A stretch of 64,000 nucleotides of DNA from an uncultured Rhodospirillaceae bacterium (GTDB taxonomy: Bacteria > Pseudomonadota > Alphaproteobacteria > Reyranellales > Reyranellaceae), in contig CAMFGZ010000002.1 in NCBI GenBank assembly GCA_945952105.1, positions 62,001 through 126,000 on the forward strand, read 5' to 3'. The position numbers were made by a program, and so were the translations under genes. The notes beneath the pieces were generated by a model. It was given only the letters and a program-made list of their open reading frames with translations, was not told the DNA's origin and did not search any database. Below, in pieces: positions 9,103 to 19,150 of this stretch. Position 1 is the stretch's first letter. Each line of letters begins with the position of its first letter.

Positions 9103-9456
9103 TCACTCCTTGCGGAGAATCTTCTCCATCGCCTTACCCTTGGCAAGTTCGTCGATGAGTTTGTCGAGGTAGCGGATCTCACGCATGGTCGGCTCCTCGA
9201 TCTCCTCGACGCGGACGCCGCACACCACGCCCTTGATGAGGGCGCGTGACGGATTGGGTTTCGGGGCTTTTGCAAAGAAAGTCTCGAAGTCGGTCTTCTT
9301 CGCTATCTGCGTATCGAGCCCCTTCGGCGTGTAGCCGGTCAGCCAGCGGATGATCTGGTCGACCTCCGCCTTGGAACGCCCTTTCTTCTCCGCCTTTGCG
9401 ACGTAGAGCGGATAAACGCTCGCGAAGCTCGTCGTGTAGATGCGGTGCTTTGCCAT
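9103..9456 (-). CDS. DUF2200 family protein
   Basis: This 117-residue protein starts [22 protein letters not shown] and contains [10 protein letters not shown], which I recognise as the DUF2200 family of small conserved bacterial proteins. The remainder is lysine- and glutamate-rich with no membrane segment, so it is probably cytosolic. Its function is unknown. It is convergent with the aminotransferase (15-base gap) and divergent from the alpha/beta hydrolase, whose upstream frame overlaps its 5' end. Confidence 0.85.
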   Translation of the reverse strand: MAKHRIYTTSFASVYPLYVAKAEKKGRSKAEVDQIIRWLTGYTPKGLDTQIAKKTDFETFFAKAPKPNPSRALIKGVVCGVRVEEIEEPTMREIRYLDKLIDELAKGKAMEKILRKE

Positions 9457-9514
9457 GATCGCGATGCTAGCCTATCGGCCATCGCCTTCAAACGAGCCGA
9501 TGAGGATCCGCACC

Positions 9515-10387
9515 ATGCCCCATGCCACCACTCCCGACGGCGTAAAACTCTATTACGAAGAGGCGGGCACCGGCACGCCGATCCTGTTCGTCCATGAATA
9601 TTGCGGCGACTGGCGAAGCTGGGAGCCGCAGATCCGCTTCTTCTCGCGCCGTCACCGCTGCATCACCTACTCCTTCCGCGGTTATCCCGGTTCCGACGTG
9701 CCGCTGGCGGCCGACATGTATGGCCAGCAGCATGCGGTCGACGATGCGAAGAACATGCTCGACCATCTGAAGATCCCGAAGGCGCATATCGTCGGCCTGT
9801 CGCAGGGCGCCTTCGCGACCGCGCATTTCGGCCGCTGCTATGCCGACCGCGCTCTGTCGCTTACCCTGGCCGGTGTCGGTTCCGGCGCGGGCCGCGACGG
9901 CCACGAGCAGTTCAAGAAGGACGCCGTGACGACGGCCGGGCTGATCCGCAAGGACGGCATGGCGAAGTATGCCGAGAGCCTGACGACCAACCCCACGCGC
10001 TCGCGCTTCAAGCTGAAGGACCCGCGCGGCTTCGCCGAATTCACCAGGCACCTCGCCGAACATCCCGATCTCGGCGCCGCAAACACCATGGAGAACTACC
10101 AGGGCAAGCGGCCGTCGCTCTACGACTTCGAGGAGGAATGGAAGACGCTCGACGTCCCGACGCTGATCATCTGCGGCGACGAGGACGACCCGTGCCTGCA
10201 GCCCAGCCTCTACCTGAAGCGTGTCCTGCCCAACGCAGGTCTCGCGATGTTCGCCAAGACCGGCCACGCCGTGAACATCGAGGAACCCGACGCGTTCAAC
10301 CGCGAGCTCTGGAATTTCATCGTCATGAGCGAGGCCGGCAAATGGACGGGCCGGCTGCCCGTCGCCGAAGGCGCAGGACTTATCTGA
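9515..10387 (+). CDS. alpha/beta hydrolase
   Basis: This 290-residue hydrolase shows the oxyanion strand ILFVHEYCGDW, the nucleophile elbow GLSQGAF with S96, the acid region IICGDEDDP and the histidine region KTGHAVNIEEP. The full Ser-Asp-His triad of the alpha/beta hydrolase fold is thus present. The ATG at 9515 is favoured because GAGGA lies 8 bases upstream; ATGs at 9440 and 9500 lack this. Substrate is unknown; related enzymes are esterases, haloperoxidase-like or ring-fission hydrolases. Its last 8 bases overlap the 3' end of thiD on the other strand. Confidence 0.9.
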   Translation: MPHATTPDGVKLYYEEAGTGTPILFVHEYCGDWRSWEPQIRFFSRRHRCITYSFRGYPGSDVPLAADMYGQQHAVDDAKNMLDHLKIPKAHIVGLSQGAFATAHFGRCYADRALSLTLAGVGSGAGRDGHEQFKKDAVTTAGLIRKDGMAKYAESLTTNPTRSRFKLKDPRGFAEFTRHLAEHPDLGAANTMENYQGKRPSLYDFEEEWKTLDVPTLIICGDEDDPCLQPSLYLKRVLPNAGLAMFAKTGHAVNIEEPDAFNRELWNFIVMSEAGKWTGRLPVAEGAGLI

Positions 10388-11171
10388 CCGTCACCGCGTG
10401 GTTCAGCGGCCCGTGACCGCGTCCGAAGCCGGGCGCGGTCTCGATGGCCTTCCGGACATAGTCGCGCGCGCGCGCGACGGCATCGCGCAGGGCCATCTTC
10501 TGGGCGAGCCCGACGGCGATCGCCGAAGCCAGCGTACAGCCGGTCCCATGCGTGCTCCTGCTCTGTATTCGGCCATCCTCGAAACGGTCGAAGCGCCCCT
10601 CATGGAACAGGAGATCGATCACCCGATCGCCTTCGAGATGGCCTCCCTTCATCAGCACCGCGCCGGCGCCCAGCATCGCCAACCGTTCGGCGGCGCGCTT
10701 CATGTCGGCCTCGACCCGGACGGGAAACCCCACGAGGACCTCCGCCTCGGGAAGGTTGGGCGTGATCAGCGCCGCCATCGGCAGCAGCGTGTCGCGCAGC
10801 GCGGCCTCCGCCTCGGTCAGCAGCAGCCGGTGCCCGCCCTTGGCGACCATCACCGGATCGACGACCAGCGGCACACCGGCGGCGAACTTCGCAATTCCCG
10901 CCGCCACGACCTGGATCACCTCGGCGCTGTGCAGCATCCCGGTCTTCAGCGCATCAGCGCCGATATCCGAGAGCACGACCTCGATTTGCTGGGCAATGAA
11001 GGCCGGATCGATGCCGACGACGCCGTGAACGCCCTCGGTATTCTGCGCCGTCAGCGCCGTGATCGCGGTCGCGGCGAAGCCGTTCATGGCGGTGACAGCC
11101 TTGATATCGGCCTGGATTCCCGCCCCGCCGCCGGAATCCGATCCGGCGACGATCAGCACGCGGCCTTTCAT
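10380..11171 (-). CDS. thiD: bifunctional hydroxymethylpyrimidine kinase/phosphomethylpyrimidine kinase
   Basis: This 263-residue protein has the ThiD start ([20 protein letters not shown]), [14 protein letters not shown] in the substrate region, [11 protein letters not shown] and the C-terminal [13 protein letters not shown] anion-hole motif with its cysteine. It phosphorylates HMP and HMP-phosphate to the pyrimidine half of thiamine. The length is normal for the family. Its ATG overlaps the glmM stop as ATGA, so it is translationally coupled to the end of the long housekeeping run. The partner enzyme ThiE is encoded at 52969-53604. Confidence 0.96.
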   Translation of the reverse strand: MKGRVLIVAGSDSGGGAGIQADIKAVTAMNGFAATAITALTAQNTEGVHGVVGIDPAFIAQQIEVVLSDIGADALKTGMLHSAEVIQVVAAGIAKFAAGVPLVVDPVMVAKGGHRLLLTEAEAALRDTLLPMAALITPNLPEAEVLVGFPVRVEADMKRAAERLAMLGAGAVLMKGGHLEGDRVIDLLFHEGRFDRFEDGRIQSRSTHGTGCTLASAIAVGLAQKMALRDAVARARDYVRKAIETAPGFGRGHGPLNHAVTVR

Positions 11172-12517
11172 GCCGCCTGCCGGGGAATCGCTTCGATGAT
11201 CTGATCAACGACGCTGCGCACGAGGTCGGAGTCGTCGCCCTCGGCCATGACACGGATCAGCGGCTCGGTGCCCGACTTGCGCACCAGGATGCGGCCGCTC
11301 TTGCCGAGCCTGGCCTCGGCCAAGGCGATCGCCTTGACGACGGACGCGGCATCGAGGGCCGCCGTCGCATCGATCACCCGGACGTTCTTCAGGAGCTGCG
11401 GCACCGGCTCGAAGGCGCGGAAGAGTTCGCTCGCCGGCTTGCCCGCCTGGATCAACGCCGCCAGCGCCTGCAGCGCCGCCATCAGGCCGTCGCCGGTCGT
11501 GGCATGGTCGGTCATGATGATATGGCCGGATTGCTCGCCACCCAGATTGTAGCCGTCGGCACGCATGCGCTCGAGAACGTAGCGATCGCCGACCTGTGTC
11601 CGCACGAGCTTCAGCTTGCGCGCATCGAGATAACGCTCGAGGCCGAGGTTGGACATGACCGTCGCCACGACGCCGCCGCCGGAAAGGCGGCCGCTCTGCG
11701 TCCATTGGTCGGCGATCGTCGCCATGAGCTGGTCGCCGTCGATCACTTCGCCGTTCTCGGCAACCATGATGACCCTGTCGGCATCGCCATCGAGGCCGAT
11801 GCCGATATGGGCATGATGCGCGACCACCTGTTCCTGCAGCACGCCGGGATGGGTCGAGCCGCAATTGCCGTTGATGTTGAAGCCGTCTGGCGAGACGCCC
11901 ACCTGGATGACCGTTGCGCCCAGTTCGGACAGGACGGTGGGCGCCACCTTGTAGGCGGCGCCGTTGGCGCAATCGACGACGACCTTGAGATCGCTGAGAT
12001 CGAGGCCGCGCGGCGCCGACCCTTTGACCGACTCGATGTAGCGCCCGCGCACGTCGTCGAGACGCTGGGCGCGCCCGATCTCGGCGGCATCCGCCAGCTT
12101 GAGGTCCGAAGGCGTCATCACGAGCGCCTGGATGTCGCTCTCGACAGCATCCGAAAGCTTGAACCCATCGGGACCGAACAGCTTGATGCCATTGTCCTCG
12201 TAGGGATTGTGCGAAGCGGAGATCATCACTCCGACATCGGCCCGCATCGACCGGGTCAGGAAGCCGACGGCTGGCGTCGGAATGGGCCCCAGCAGGAACA
12301 CGTCGACGCCGACGGAGAGGAAGCCGGCGGTCAACGCCTGCTCCAGCATGTAGCCCGAAAGGCGCGTGTCCTTGCCGATGACGGCGCGATTGCGATGGGC
12401 ACCGCGACGGAACACCTGTCCCGCCGCCATGCCGATGCGCATCGCCATCTCGGCGGTCATCGGGGCAGTGTTGGCACGACCGCGAACGCCGTCCGTGCCG
12501 AAGAGTGAACGAGCCAT
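11168..12517 (-). CDS. glmM: phosphoglucosamine mutase
   Basis: GlmM converts glucosamine-6-phosphate to glucosamine-1-phosphate for peptidoglycan and LPS synthesis. The 449-residue product begins [16 protein letters not shown]; it has the phosphoserine loop ISASHNP with the acceptor at S102, the metal loop LDGDADR, and the late [12 protein letters not shown] phosphate-binding motif. The ATG at 12517 gives the conserved start; the frame upstream is not conserved. It follows folP by 10 bases, and the ftsH-folP-glmM order is common across Proteobacteria. Confidence 0.97.
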   Translation of the reverse strand: MARSLFGTDGVRGRANTAPMTAEMAMRIGMAAGQVFRRGAHRNRAVIGKDTRLSGYMLEQALTAGFLSVGVDVFLLGPIPTPAVGFLTRSMRADVGVMISASHNPYEDNGIKLFGPDGFKLSDAVESDIQALVMTPSDLKLADAAEIGRAQRLDDVRGRYIESVKGSAPRGLDLSDLKVVVDCANGAAYKVAPTVLSELGATVIQVGVSPDGFNINGNCGSTHPGVLQEQVVAHHAHIGIGLDGDADRVIMVAENGEVIDGDQLMATIADQWTQSGRLSGGGVVATVMSNLGLERYLDARKLKLVRTQVGDRYVLERMRADGYNLGGEQSGHIIMTDHATTGDGLMAALQALAALIQAGKPASELFRAFEPVPQLLKNVRVIDATAALDAASVVKAIALAEARLGKSGRILVRKSGTEPLIRVMAEGDDSDLVRSVVDQIIEAIPRQAA

Positions 12518-12527
12518 GCTGCCGGTC

Positions 12528-13346
12528 TTACCGCATCGCCCCGAAGACCGCGAGGGCCTGCCGGGTCGCCACGACACTGTGGACCCGCACGATGGAAGCC
12601 CCTCGCCTCACGGCCTCGACCGCCAGCCAGGCCGAGGCGGGGTCGCGATCGCCGGCTTTTTCGATTCCGGTCAGCTTGCCGATGAAGCCCTTGCGAGAAC
12701 TGCCGACCAGCACGGGATAGCCGGCATCGGCCAGTCGTCCGATATTCGCGATCAGGGCCACGTTCTCCTCGACGGCCTTGCCGAAGCCGATGCCCGGATC
12801 GATCGCGATCCCTTGCCGCTCGACCCCCTCTGCCTCGCACTCTCTCGCCCGGTCGAGCAGGAAGCGGCGGACATCCTCCACGACATCGGCGTAGGACGGA
12901 CCGGCATATCGATCCCGGGAGTTTCCCCGCCGGTGCATGAGCACGACGGCGGCCCCGGCACGGACGACGAGAGGCAGCATCGCCTCGTCGTCCCTCAGCG
13001 CCGAAACGTCGTTCACGATCCTGGCGCCTGCGGCCAGACCGGCCTCGGCCACGCAGGCGCGACGGGTGTCCAGCGAGACCACGGCCCCACACCGCGTGAG
13101 TCCTTCGACCACGGGAAGAATGCGACGACGCTCCTCCTCCGGCGGAACCGGGGCTGATCCGGGACGGGTCGACTCGCCGCCGACATCCAGGATATCGGCT
13201 CCTTCCGCGACGAGGCGCAGGCCATCGTCGATGGCCCGCGCCGGGTCGAAGCGTTCGCCGCCGTCTGAAAAGGAATCGGGCGTCACATTCACGATCGCCA
13301 TCACGAGAGGGCGATCGAGGGCGAGGCCCGCGAAGCTTCGCGTCAA
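12528..13346 (-). CDS. folP: dihydropteroate synthase
   Basis: FolP joins p-aminobenzoate to dihydropterin pyrophosphate in folate synthesis and is the sulfonamide target. The 272-residue product has the three expected loops: [24 protein letters not shown] and SSRKGFIG. The start is unusual: a TTG at 13346 overlaps the ftsH TGA (TTGA) without a good Shine-Dalgarno, so translation probably depends on re-initiation after ftsH. The next in-frame ATG (in LVMAIVNV) would remove the N-terminal strand that other DHPS enzymes keep. Confidence 0.95.
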   Translation of the reverse strand: MTRSFAGLALDRPLVMAIVNVTPDSFSDGGERFDPARAIDDGLRLVAEGADILDVGGESTRPGSAPVPPEEERRRILPVVEGLTRCGAVVSLDTRRACVAEAGLAAGARIVNDVSALRDDEAMLPLVVRAGAAVVLMHRRGNSRDRYAGPSYADVVEDVRRFLLDRARECEAEGVERQGIAIDPGIGFGKAVEENVALIANIGRLADAGYPVLVGSSRKGFIGKLTGIEKAGDRDPASAWLAVEAVRRGASIVRVHSVVATRQALAVFGAMR

Positions 13347-15280
13347 ACGCCCGGCTGAGGCTCGGGGTTGGCTCCCGGCGCCGGGCCGGTGCTGGTCGGA
13401 ACCGAAGCACGGCGGCGGCGATCCGACGTGCCGGCACCGCCGGTATCGTCGCGCACGACCTTCTCGCCGCGCAGGATGGTGCCGATCTCGTCGTTGCTCA
13501 GCGTCTCGTACTCGAGCAGCGCCTTGGAGATCGTGTGCAGGTCCTCGAGATGCTCGGTCAGGATCGTGCGCGCGCGGCCCTCGGCCTCCTCGATCAGGCG
13601 GCGGACCTCCTGGTCGATGAGCTGCGACGTCGCTTCCGAGACGTTCTGCGTCTGCGTGACGGCGTGGCCCAGGAACACCTCCTGCTCGTTCGCCTGATAG
13701 CGGACGCGGCCGAGTTTCTCGGACATGCCGTAGGCGGTGATCATCCCGCGCGCGGTCTGGGTCGCGACCTGGATGTCGCTGGCCGCACCGGTCGTCACGT
13801 TCTCCGGACCGAACACCAGTTCCTCGGCGAGACGGCCGCCGAACATGATGGCCAGGCGCGATTCCAGATACTGCTTGGTGTGGCTCAGATGATCGCGCTC
13901 GGGCAGCTGCATGGTCACGCCCAGCGCCCGGCCGCGCGGGATGATCGTGACCTTGTGGAGCGGATCGCTCTTCGGCACGTGCATGGCGACCAGCGCATGG
14001 CCTGCCTCATGGTAGGCCGTGAGCGTCTTTTCCTCGTCGGTCATGGCCATCGAGCGGCGCTCGGTGCCCATCAGGACCTTGTCCTTGGCATATTCGAAGT
14101 CGCCCATGGTGACGAGGCGCTTGCCGACGCGAGCGGCCCGCAGGGCAGCCTCGTTCACGAGGTTGGCGAGATCGGCGCCGGAGAAGCCCGGCGTACCGCG
14201 GGCCAGCACACGCGGATCGACGTCCGGCGCCAGCGGCACCTTGCGCATGTGGACCTTGAGGATCTTCTCGCGGCCGCCGACGTCCGGATTCGGCACCACG
14301 ACCTGACGGTCGAAGCGGCCCGGACGCAGCAGCGCGGGATCGAGCACGTCGGGACGGTTGGTGGCGGCGATCAGGATCACGCCCTCGTTTGCCTCAAAGC
14401 CGTCCATCTCGACCAGCAACTGGTTCAGCGTCTGCTCGCGCTCGTCGTTGCCGCCGCCGAGGCCGGCGCCGCGATGGCGGCCGACGGCGTCGATTTCGTC
14501 GATGAACACGATGCAGGGCGCGTTTTTCTTGGCCTGCTCGAACATGTCGCGCACGCGGCTCGCGCCCACGCCCACGAACATCTCGACGAAGTCGGAACCC
14601 GAGATGGTGAAGAACGGTACGTTGGCCTCGCCCGCGATCGCACGCGCCAGCAGCGTCTTACCGGTACCCGGAGGACCGACCAGCAAGCAGCCCTTGGGGA
14701 TCTTGCCACCCAGGCGCTGGAACTTTTGCGGATCCTTGAGGAAGTCGACGATCTCCTCGAGTTCGCCCTTGGCCTCGTCGATACCGGCAACGTCGTCGAA
14801 GGTGACTCGGCCGTGCTTCTCGGTGAGCAGGCGCGCCTTCGATTTGCCGAAGCCCATCGCCCGGCCGGTACCACTCTGCATCTGGCGCAGGAAGAAGATG
14901 TAGACGCCGACCAGCACGAGCACGGGCAGCCAGCTCACGAAGATGCTGCCGAGGTTGACGCCCTCTTCCGCCGGACCCGCGTCGACGCGGTCGACGTTCT
15001 TGATGAGCATCGGCATCAACTGGTCGTCGGGTGGAGTGCTAGGCGCGTAAGTCGAGAACTTCTGAACGCCGTTGCGCGGCTCGCGGAAGGTGCCGCTGAT
15101 CGTATTGCCCTGGATCCGGACATCCTGGATCTGCCGCTGTTCAACCGCGCGGACGAACTCGGAGTAGGAGATCGTGTTTCCGGGAGACCGGGTCGCACCG
15201 CCCTGGAAGACGCTGTAGAGCAGCGCGAGCAGGAGAACGATGACGATCCACAGGGCAGCGTTACGATTGAACGGGTTCAC
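13343..15280 (-). CDS. ftsH: ATP-dependent zinc metalloprotease FtsH
   Basis: FtsH is the essential membrane AAA+ protease that degrades misfolded membrane proteins and regulators such as LpxC and RpoH. The 645-residue product has an N-terminal transmembrane segment ([17 protein letters not shown]), a periplasmic domain, and a second transmembrane segment near residue 115. Walker A GPPGTGKT, Walker [11 protein letters not shown], the second region of homology ending LLRPGRFDR, and zinc site HEAGH follow in order. A proline- and glycine-rich tail closes it. The stop overlaps the folP TTG start. Confidence 0.97.
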   Translation of the reverse strand: MNPFNRNAALWIVIVLLLALLYSVFQGGATRSPGNTISYSEFVRAVEQRQIQDVRIQGNTISGTFREPRNGVQKFSTYAPSTPPDDQLMPMLIKNVDRVDAGPAEEGVNLGSIFVSWLPVLVLVGVYIFFLRQMQSGTGRAMGFGKSKARLLTEKHGRVTFDDVAGIDEAKGELEEIVDFLKDPQKFQRLGGKIPKGCLLVGPPGTGKTLLARAIAGEANVPFFTISGSDFVEMFVGVGASRVRDMFEQAKKNAPCIVFIDEIDAVGRHRGAGLGGGNDEREQTLNQLLVEMDGFEANEGVILIAATNRPDVLDPALLRPGRFDRQVVVPNPDVGGREKILKVHMRKVPLAPDVDPRVLARGTPGFSGADLANLVNEAALRAARVGKRLVTMGDFEYAKDKVLMGTERRSMAMTDEEKTLTAYHEAGHALVAMHVPKSDPLHKVTIIPRGRALGVTMQLPERDHLSHTKQYLESRLAIMFGGRLAEELVFGPENVTTGAASDIQVATQTARGMITAYGMSEKLGRVRYQANEQEVFLGHAVTQTQNVSEATSQLIDQEVRRLIEEAEGRARTILTEHLEDLHTISKALLEYETLSNDEIGTILRGEKVVRDDTGGAGTSDRRRRASVPTSTGPAPGANPEPQPGV

Positions 15281-15302
15281 TTATGGCTTCCGTTAGCTAG
15301 GG

Positions 15303-16382
15303 CTACGTCCAAAGATGGGTTGCGGCCGCCGGGTCGCAAGCGAAAAATGCAGCGGGAATCAGGGGCTGCCTGCCTTTCCTGCCACTTTCGGGGCGGACAA
15401 TCCACAGAAGCTGCCGCGATCCGACAGCCTGACGCAGGACGAATTGGCACCCCGACAGGGTGAAATCCCGTTCCCGCCCCGATCTACCGCGTTCCAACGG
15501 TCCCGACAGGCGGACCATCGCCCGATCCAGCCGCTCCCGCCGGGGCGGATGGCGACCGCCGCCGATCGACTGCACGACGCGGCTCAGCAGCCGCACGCGA
15601 AGCACCGGCGACAGGCGTTCCAGCACTCGCGGATCGAGTGCCACGGCGCCGTCGTCGCTCGCCTCGAAAAGCTCCACGCCGGCCGCGGCCGACGCGACCT
15701 CATGATTTGCGCGCATTCGGTCTGCAACCGGAGAATTGGCATCGCTCGCGCCCGCCAGCCGAAGCCGCGCCCGCTCGAAGCGCGGGTCGAGATTGGACGG
15801 GTCGTCGATCCAGGCGATTCCGCGGGCCACCAGCGTCGCCGTGAGATGCGCTCGCCGGACCGACAGCAGGGGGCGCAACAAGCGCACCTCCGGCCACTCG
15901 ATCAGCGCCGCCATGCCGGCGAGGCCATCCGGGCCGCTCCCGCGGGCGGCACGCATGGCAATCGTCTCCGCCTGGTCGTCGGCGTGATGGCCGATCAGCA
16001 GGTGAAGGAGGCCGCGCTCCCGGCAGGCTTCCCGCAAGAGACGGTAACGGGCATCGCGGGCGGCTTCCTGCAGGCCGGTCCGAGGCTTGTCGCCGGTCCA
16101 GCGAAGCACCACGCTGCCGATGCCCTGCCCTTCGAGCAGGCGGGCCGTCGACCTCGCTTCGTCAGCCGCTTCCTTCCGCAGCCCATGATCGACGATCATT
16201 GCGACGGCACGACCGCCCTGGCCGACAGCCCATTCGTGCGCCAGCAGCGCAAGGCTGAGCGAATCGCGGCCGCCGGAAACCGCCACGGCAAGTTCGGGAT
16301 GTGCCTCGTAAGGCCCGAACGGCGCCATCAGGCGCGCAAAGGCCGATTGATCGACAGGTTGCGGAGTTGAGAGGTCGCTCAC
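15303..16382 (-). CDS. tilS: tRNA(Ile)-lysidine synthase
   Basis: TilS makes lysidine at the wobble base of the CAU-anticodon tRNA(Ile), changing it to read AUA. The PP-loop ATPase motif is AVSGGRDSLSLAL. MIVDHGLR and HHADDQAETI, both conserved in the family, follow. At 359 residues it has the N-terminal domain plus a short C-terminal part. The start is GTG at 16382 overlapping the cpoB TGA (GTGA), implying coupling. It sits between the Tol-Pal genes and ftsH, the usual place in alphaproteobacteria. Confidence 0.94.
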   Translation of the reverse strand: MSDLSTPQPVDQSAFARLMAPFGPYEAHPELAVAVSGGRDSLSLALLAHEWAVGQGGRAVAMIVDHGLRKEAADEARSTARLLEGQGIGSVVLRWTGDKPRTGLQEAARDARYRLLREACRERGLLHLLIGHHADDQAETIAMRAARGSGPDGLAGMAALIEWPEVRLLRPLLSVRRAHLTATLVARGIAWIDDPSNLDPRFERARLRLAGASDANSPVADRMRANHEVASAAAGVELFEASDDGAVALDPRVLERLSPVLRVRLLSRVVQSIGGGRHPPRRERLDRAMVRLSGPLERGRSGRERDFTLSGCQFVLRQAVGSRQLLWIVRPESGRKGRQPLIPAAFFACDPAAATHLWT

Positions 16383-17113
16383 CCGCAGCTGTTCTTCTGC
16401 CGCTCCTGCTCGATGCGGCGCTTCTGCAGGTCCGTCGCGCGCGGATAATCCTGGTTGAAGCGGGCGAAGACCGCGCAGGCGTCCGACTTGCGGCCCAGGT
16501 TCGACATCGTGATCCCGAGCTTCAGGAGATTGTCCGGTCCCTTCGGGCTCGTCTTGTAGACCTTGTAGCCTTCGGCGAACGCCGTCAGCGCGTTGTTGTA
16601 GTCGCGCCGCGCGTAGTAGGTCTCACCCAGCCAGTACTGCGCATTGCCGGCGAGCTTGTTCTGCGGATTGCGCTGCACGAAGGTCTTGAAGCCGCGTTCG
16701 GCCGCGACGTAGTCGCCCTCCTGCAGCTTCTTGAAGGCTTCGTCATAGAGCTGCTCACCAGCCGCTCCGCCGGGCGCGGCTCCCGCGGGTGTGGGAGCCG
16801 GTCCCGAGGGCGCGGCGGGAGCCGCCGCCAGGCCGCCGGGACGCGGCGCGGCCCCCCCCGGCTTGCCACCTCCGCCCTTCTCCAGCTGGTCGATGCGGTA
16901 CTCGTAGTCGGCCTGCATCTTCTCCATCTGCTGCTGCAGCGACGCGTTGCGATGCTGAAGCTGCTCGATCTGGCCGGTCATCATCGTCAGCATCTGCTGG
17001 AGCTGGTTCAGCCGGTCCTCGATGTAGACGGCGTCGCCGCCGCGTTGCGCCGCGGCAGCGGTCGGCAACGCAAGGGCCACGAGGAGGGCGAAGCGGGGAG
17101 AAAGGATCTTCAT
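16379..17113 (-). CDS. cpoB: Tol-Pal system protein CpoB (YbgF)
   Basis: CpoB is the periplasmic factor that links Tol-Pal with peptidoglycan synthesis at division. A signal peptide (ILSPRFALLVALALPTAAAAQ) is followed by a coiled coil of ~60 residues (LNQLQQMLTMMTGQIEQLQ), a proline/glycine/alanine-rich linker, and tetratricopeptide repeats (EQLYDEAFKKLQEGDYVAAE, WLGETYYARRDYNNAL). I chose the ATG at 17113 because it puts the signal peptide at the N-terminus; upstream in-frame starts would bury it. No strong Shine-Dalgarno is visible. About 244 residues, typical of the family. Confidence 0.93.
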   Translation of the reverse strand: MKILSPRFALLVALALPTAAAAQRGGDAVYIEDRLNQLQQMLTMMTGQIEQLQHRNASLQQQMEKMQADYEYRIDQLEKGGGGKPGGAAPRPGGLAAAPAAPSGPAPTPAGAAPGGAAGEQLYDEAFKKLQEGDYVAAERGFKTFVQRNPQNKLAGNAQYWLGETYYARRDYNNALTAFAEGYKVYKTSPKGPDNLLKLGITMSNLGRKSDACAVFARFNQDYPRATDLQKRRIEQERQKNSCG

Positions 17114-17247
17114 GGGCGGCGCTATGTTCACATCAAACGCGGCCATTTTCAGGCATGTCCGCCCTGCCTCCAACCGAAAATGCTCCAAATGGAAACGCCG
17201 GTCGCAAGCGACCGGCGTTCCCTACTCGCCTCGGTTCGAGGCGGGCT

Positions 17248-17709
17248 CTACTCCAGCGCCGTCACGGCGCGGCGGTTGCGCGACCAGGCCGCTTCGTCGG
17301 AGCCGACCGGATCGGGACGCTCCTTGCCGTAGCTGACGGTCTTGAGGCGCGCCGCGGGAATGCCCTGGGCGATCAGATACTGCCGCGCCGCATTGGCGCG
17401 ACGCTCGCCGAGCGCCAGGTTGTACTCGCGCGTGCCGCGCTCGTCGCAATGGCCTTCGATGGTGATCTGGTAGTTCGTGTACTTCTTCAGCCACTCGGCC
17501 TGACGGTTCAGTGTCTGGCGACCGTCCTCGCGAACGGTGGACGAGTCGGTGTCGAAGAACACGCGGTCGCCGACATTCTGCCGGAAGTCGCCGACCGAGC
17601 CGGGTGTCACGGATGTGGTGGCTGCAGACGCCGTCTGCGTGTCGTTGTTGCTGCAGGCCGCGATGAGGAACATCGCCGCAAGGGCCGACAAGGCCTTGAT
17701 CATGCTCAT
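17248..17709 (-). CDS. pal: peptidoglycan-associated lipoprotein Pal
   Basis: Pal anchors the outer membrane to peptidoglycan and is moved to the division site by TolQRAB. The 153-residue precursor has a lipoprotein signal with lipobox LIAAC near residue 17-21. An OmpA-like domain follows: FFDTDSSTVREDG, then the peptidoglycan-binding stretch YQITIEGHCDERGTREYN, then SYGKERP and NRRAV. Start at 17709 (MSMIKAL), with AGGGAG about 10 bases upstream. It lies between tolB and cpoB as in other Tol clusters. Confidence 0.96.
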   Translation of the reverse strand: MSMIKALSALAAMFLIAACSNNDTQTASAATTSVTPGSVGDFRQNVGDRVFFDTDSSTVREDGRQTLNRQAEWLKKYTNYQITIEGHCDERGTREYNLALGERRANAARQYLIAQGIPAARLKTVSYGKERPDPVGSDEAAWSRNRRAVTALE

Positions 17710-17733
17710 TTTTCGATCCACTCCCTGACAGAA

Positions 17734-17764
17734 TCGACCCGGGCGAGCGCTGCGCACGGGTCGA
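17734..17764 (-). other. stem-loop between tolB and pal
   Basis: TCGACCCG (17734-17741) and CGGGTCGA (17757-17764) form an 8-bp perfect stem with a 15-base loop, placed just before the pal ribosome site. It has no T tract. A message-stability or partial attenuation role is plausible but inferred. Confidence 0.4.
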
Positions 17765-17785
17765 CAGAAAAGATCATATATTTCG

Positions 17786-19108
17786 CTACTGCGGAATCAA
17801 GGGCGACCAGGCCGGATCGGACGCGTCCGTCGGCGTGGGCACCTGCCGCTCGAAGCGGCCGGTGATGTCGACCTGATGAAGCGTCGCCGAGCCCGCGCGG
17901 CCACCCGAGCTGGGCTGCTGGCGGAAGAACATCAGAACGCGCCCGTTGGGCGCCCAGGTCGGGCCTTCCACGAGGAAGCCATTGGCCAGCATGCGCTCGC
18001 CGCTACCGTCCGCGCGCATCACGCCGATGCCGAAGCCGCCGGCCGAGATCTTGGTGAAGGCGATGAAGTCACCGCGCGGCGACCATACCGGCGTGGCGTA
18101 GCGGCCCTCGCCGAAACTGATGCGCCGCTCGCCGCCTCCCCCCGCGCTCATGATGTAGAGCTGCTGGGCACCGCCGCGATCGGAGTTGAAGACGATCTGC
18201 GAGCCATCGTTCGAGAAGCACGGTGACGTGTCGATGGCCGGCGAGTTGGTCAGGCGGCGGAGCTGCCGCCCGCGCACGTCCATCTCGTAGATGTTGGTGC
18301 GGCCATTCTCCGCGATGCTCATGACGACCTTGCTGCCGTCGGGCGAGAAGCGCGGCGCGAAGCTCATGCCCGGGAAATTGCCGAGCAGCTCGCGGCGGCC
18401 GCTGTCGACGTTCTGCAGGTAGACGCGCGGCGGGCCGTTGTTCTCCCCGTACGCCATGTAGACGATTTCCTGAAGCGTCGGCGAGAAGCGCGGCGTCAGG
18501 GCGATGGTCTTGCCGTCGGTGATGTAGCGGTTGTTGGCGCCGTCCTGGTCCATGATGGCGATGCGCTTGACGCGGGCGTTGGCCGGGCCTGTTTCGGAGA
18601 CGTAGGCGACACGGGTGTCGAAGTAGCCCTCCTCGCCCGTTACGCGCTTGTAGATCGCGTCCGAGATGATGTGCGCCAGCCGGCGCCAGTTGTTGGGCTG
18701 GCTGGTGAAGGACAGTCCCGTGGCCTGCTGGCTGGTCACGACATCCCACAAGCGGAAGTCGACCTTGATGTTGCCGCCGACCGACGTGACCTGGCCGACG
18801 ACGAGGCCGGCCGCACCGACGCTGCGCCAGTCCTGGAAGCGCGGCGGCGAGGTCGCGTCGACATCCTTCTGGATGTAGGCGCTGGACGGGATGACGCGAA
18901 ACAGGCCGCAGTTCTGCAGGTTGTTACGGATCACGCCCGCCATCTGCGCGCCCACCGCATCGCCCTTGAAGTCGACGATGGCGATCGGCACCGGCTCGAA
19001 GCTCGGCCGGGTCATGTCGATGGTGAGCTGTGCGCGCGCCGTGCTCGCAGCGCCAATCGCGGCAAGCGCAACGCCGCCCAGCATCGTCGTCCGTCGGGGA
19101 AGCATCAT
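17786..19108 (-). CDS. tolB: Tol-Pal system beta-propeller protein TolB
   Basis: TolB is the periplasmic partner of Pal and TolA. The precursor of ~440 residues has a signal peptide ([19 protein letters not shown]), an N-terminal domain with [11 protein letters not shown] and [10 protein letters not shown], and a C-terminal six-bladed beta-propeller shown by repeated SPDGS/SNDGS blades ([33 protein letters not shown]). The ATG at 19108 is preceded by AGAGG with 6-base spacing. An ATG at 19123, five codons upstream, is the alternative. The signal contains PRRTT, so Tat export is possible but not convincing. Confidence 0.96.
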   Translation of the reverse strand: MMLPRRTTMLGGVALAAIGAASTARAQLTIDMTRPSFEPVPIAIVDFKGDAVGAQMAGVIRNNLQNCGLFRVIPSSAYIQKDVDATSPPRFQDWRSVGAAGLVVGQVTSVGGNIKVDFRLWDVVTSQQATGLSFTSQPNNWRRLAHIISDAIYKRVTGEEGYFDTRVAYVSETGPANARVKRIAIMDQDGANNRYITDGKTIALTPRFSPTLQEIVYMAYGENNGPPRVYLQNVDSGRRELLGNFPGMSFAPRFSPDGSKVVMSIAENGRTNIYEMDVRGRQLRRLTNSPAIDTSPCFSNDGSQIVFNSDRGGAQQLYIMSAGGGGERRISFGEGRYATPVWSPRGDFIAFTKISAGGFGIGVMRADGSGERMLANGFLVEGPTWAPNGRVLMFFRQQPSSGGRAGSATLHQVDITGRFERQVPTPTDASDPAWSPLIPQ

Positions 19109-19150
19109 GTCGGACCTCTTCATCTCAAGGTTTCTATAGGGTGGAGGGGT

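Noticed and set aside
13535..15463. 642-codon plus-strand open frame opposite ftsH
   Set aside because: Lies antisense to the fully conserved ftsH gene; composition is the histidine/arginine/aspartate-rich type made by reading GC-rich codons backwards; no motif.
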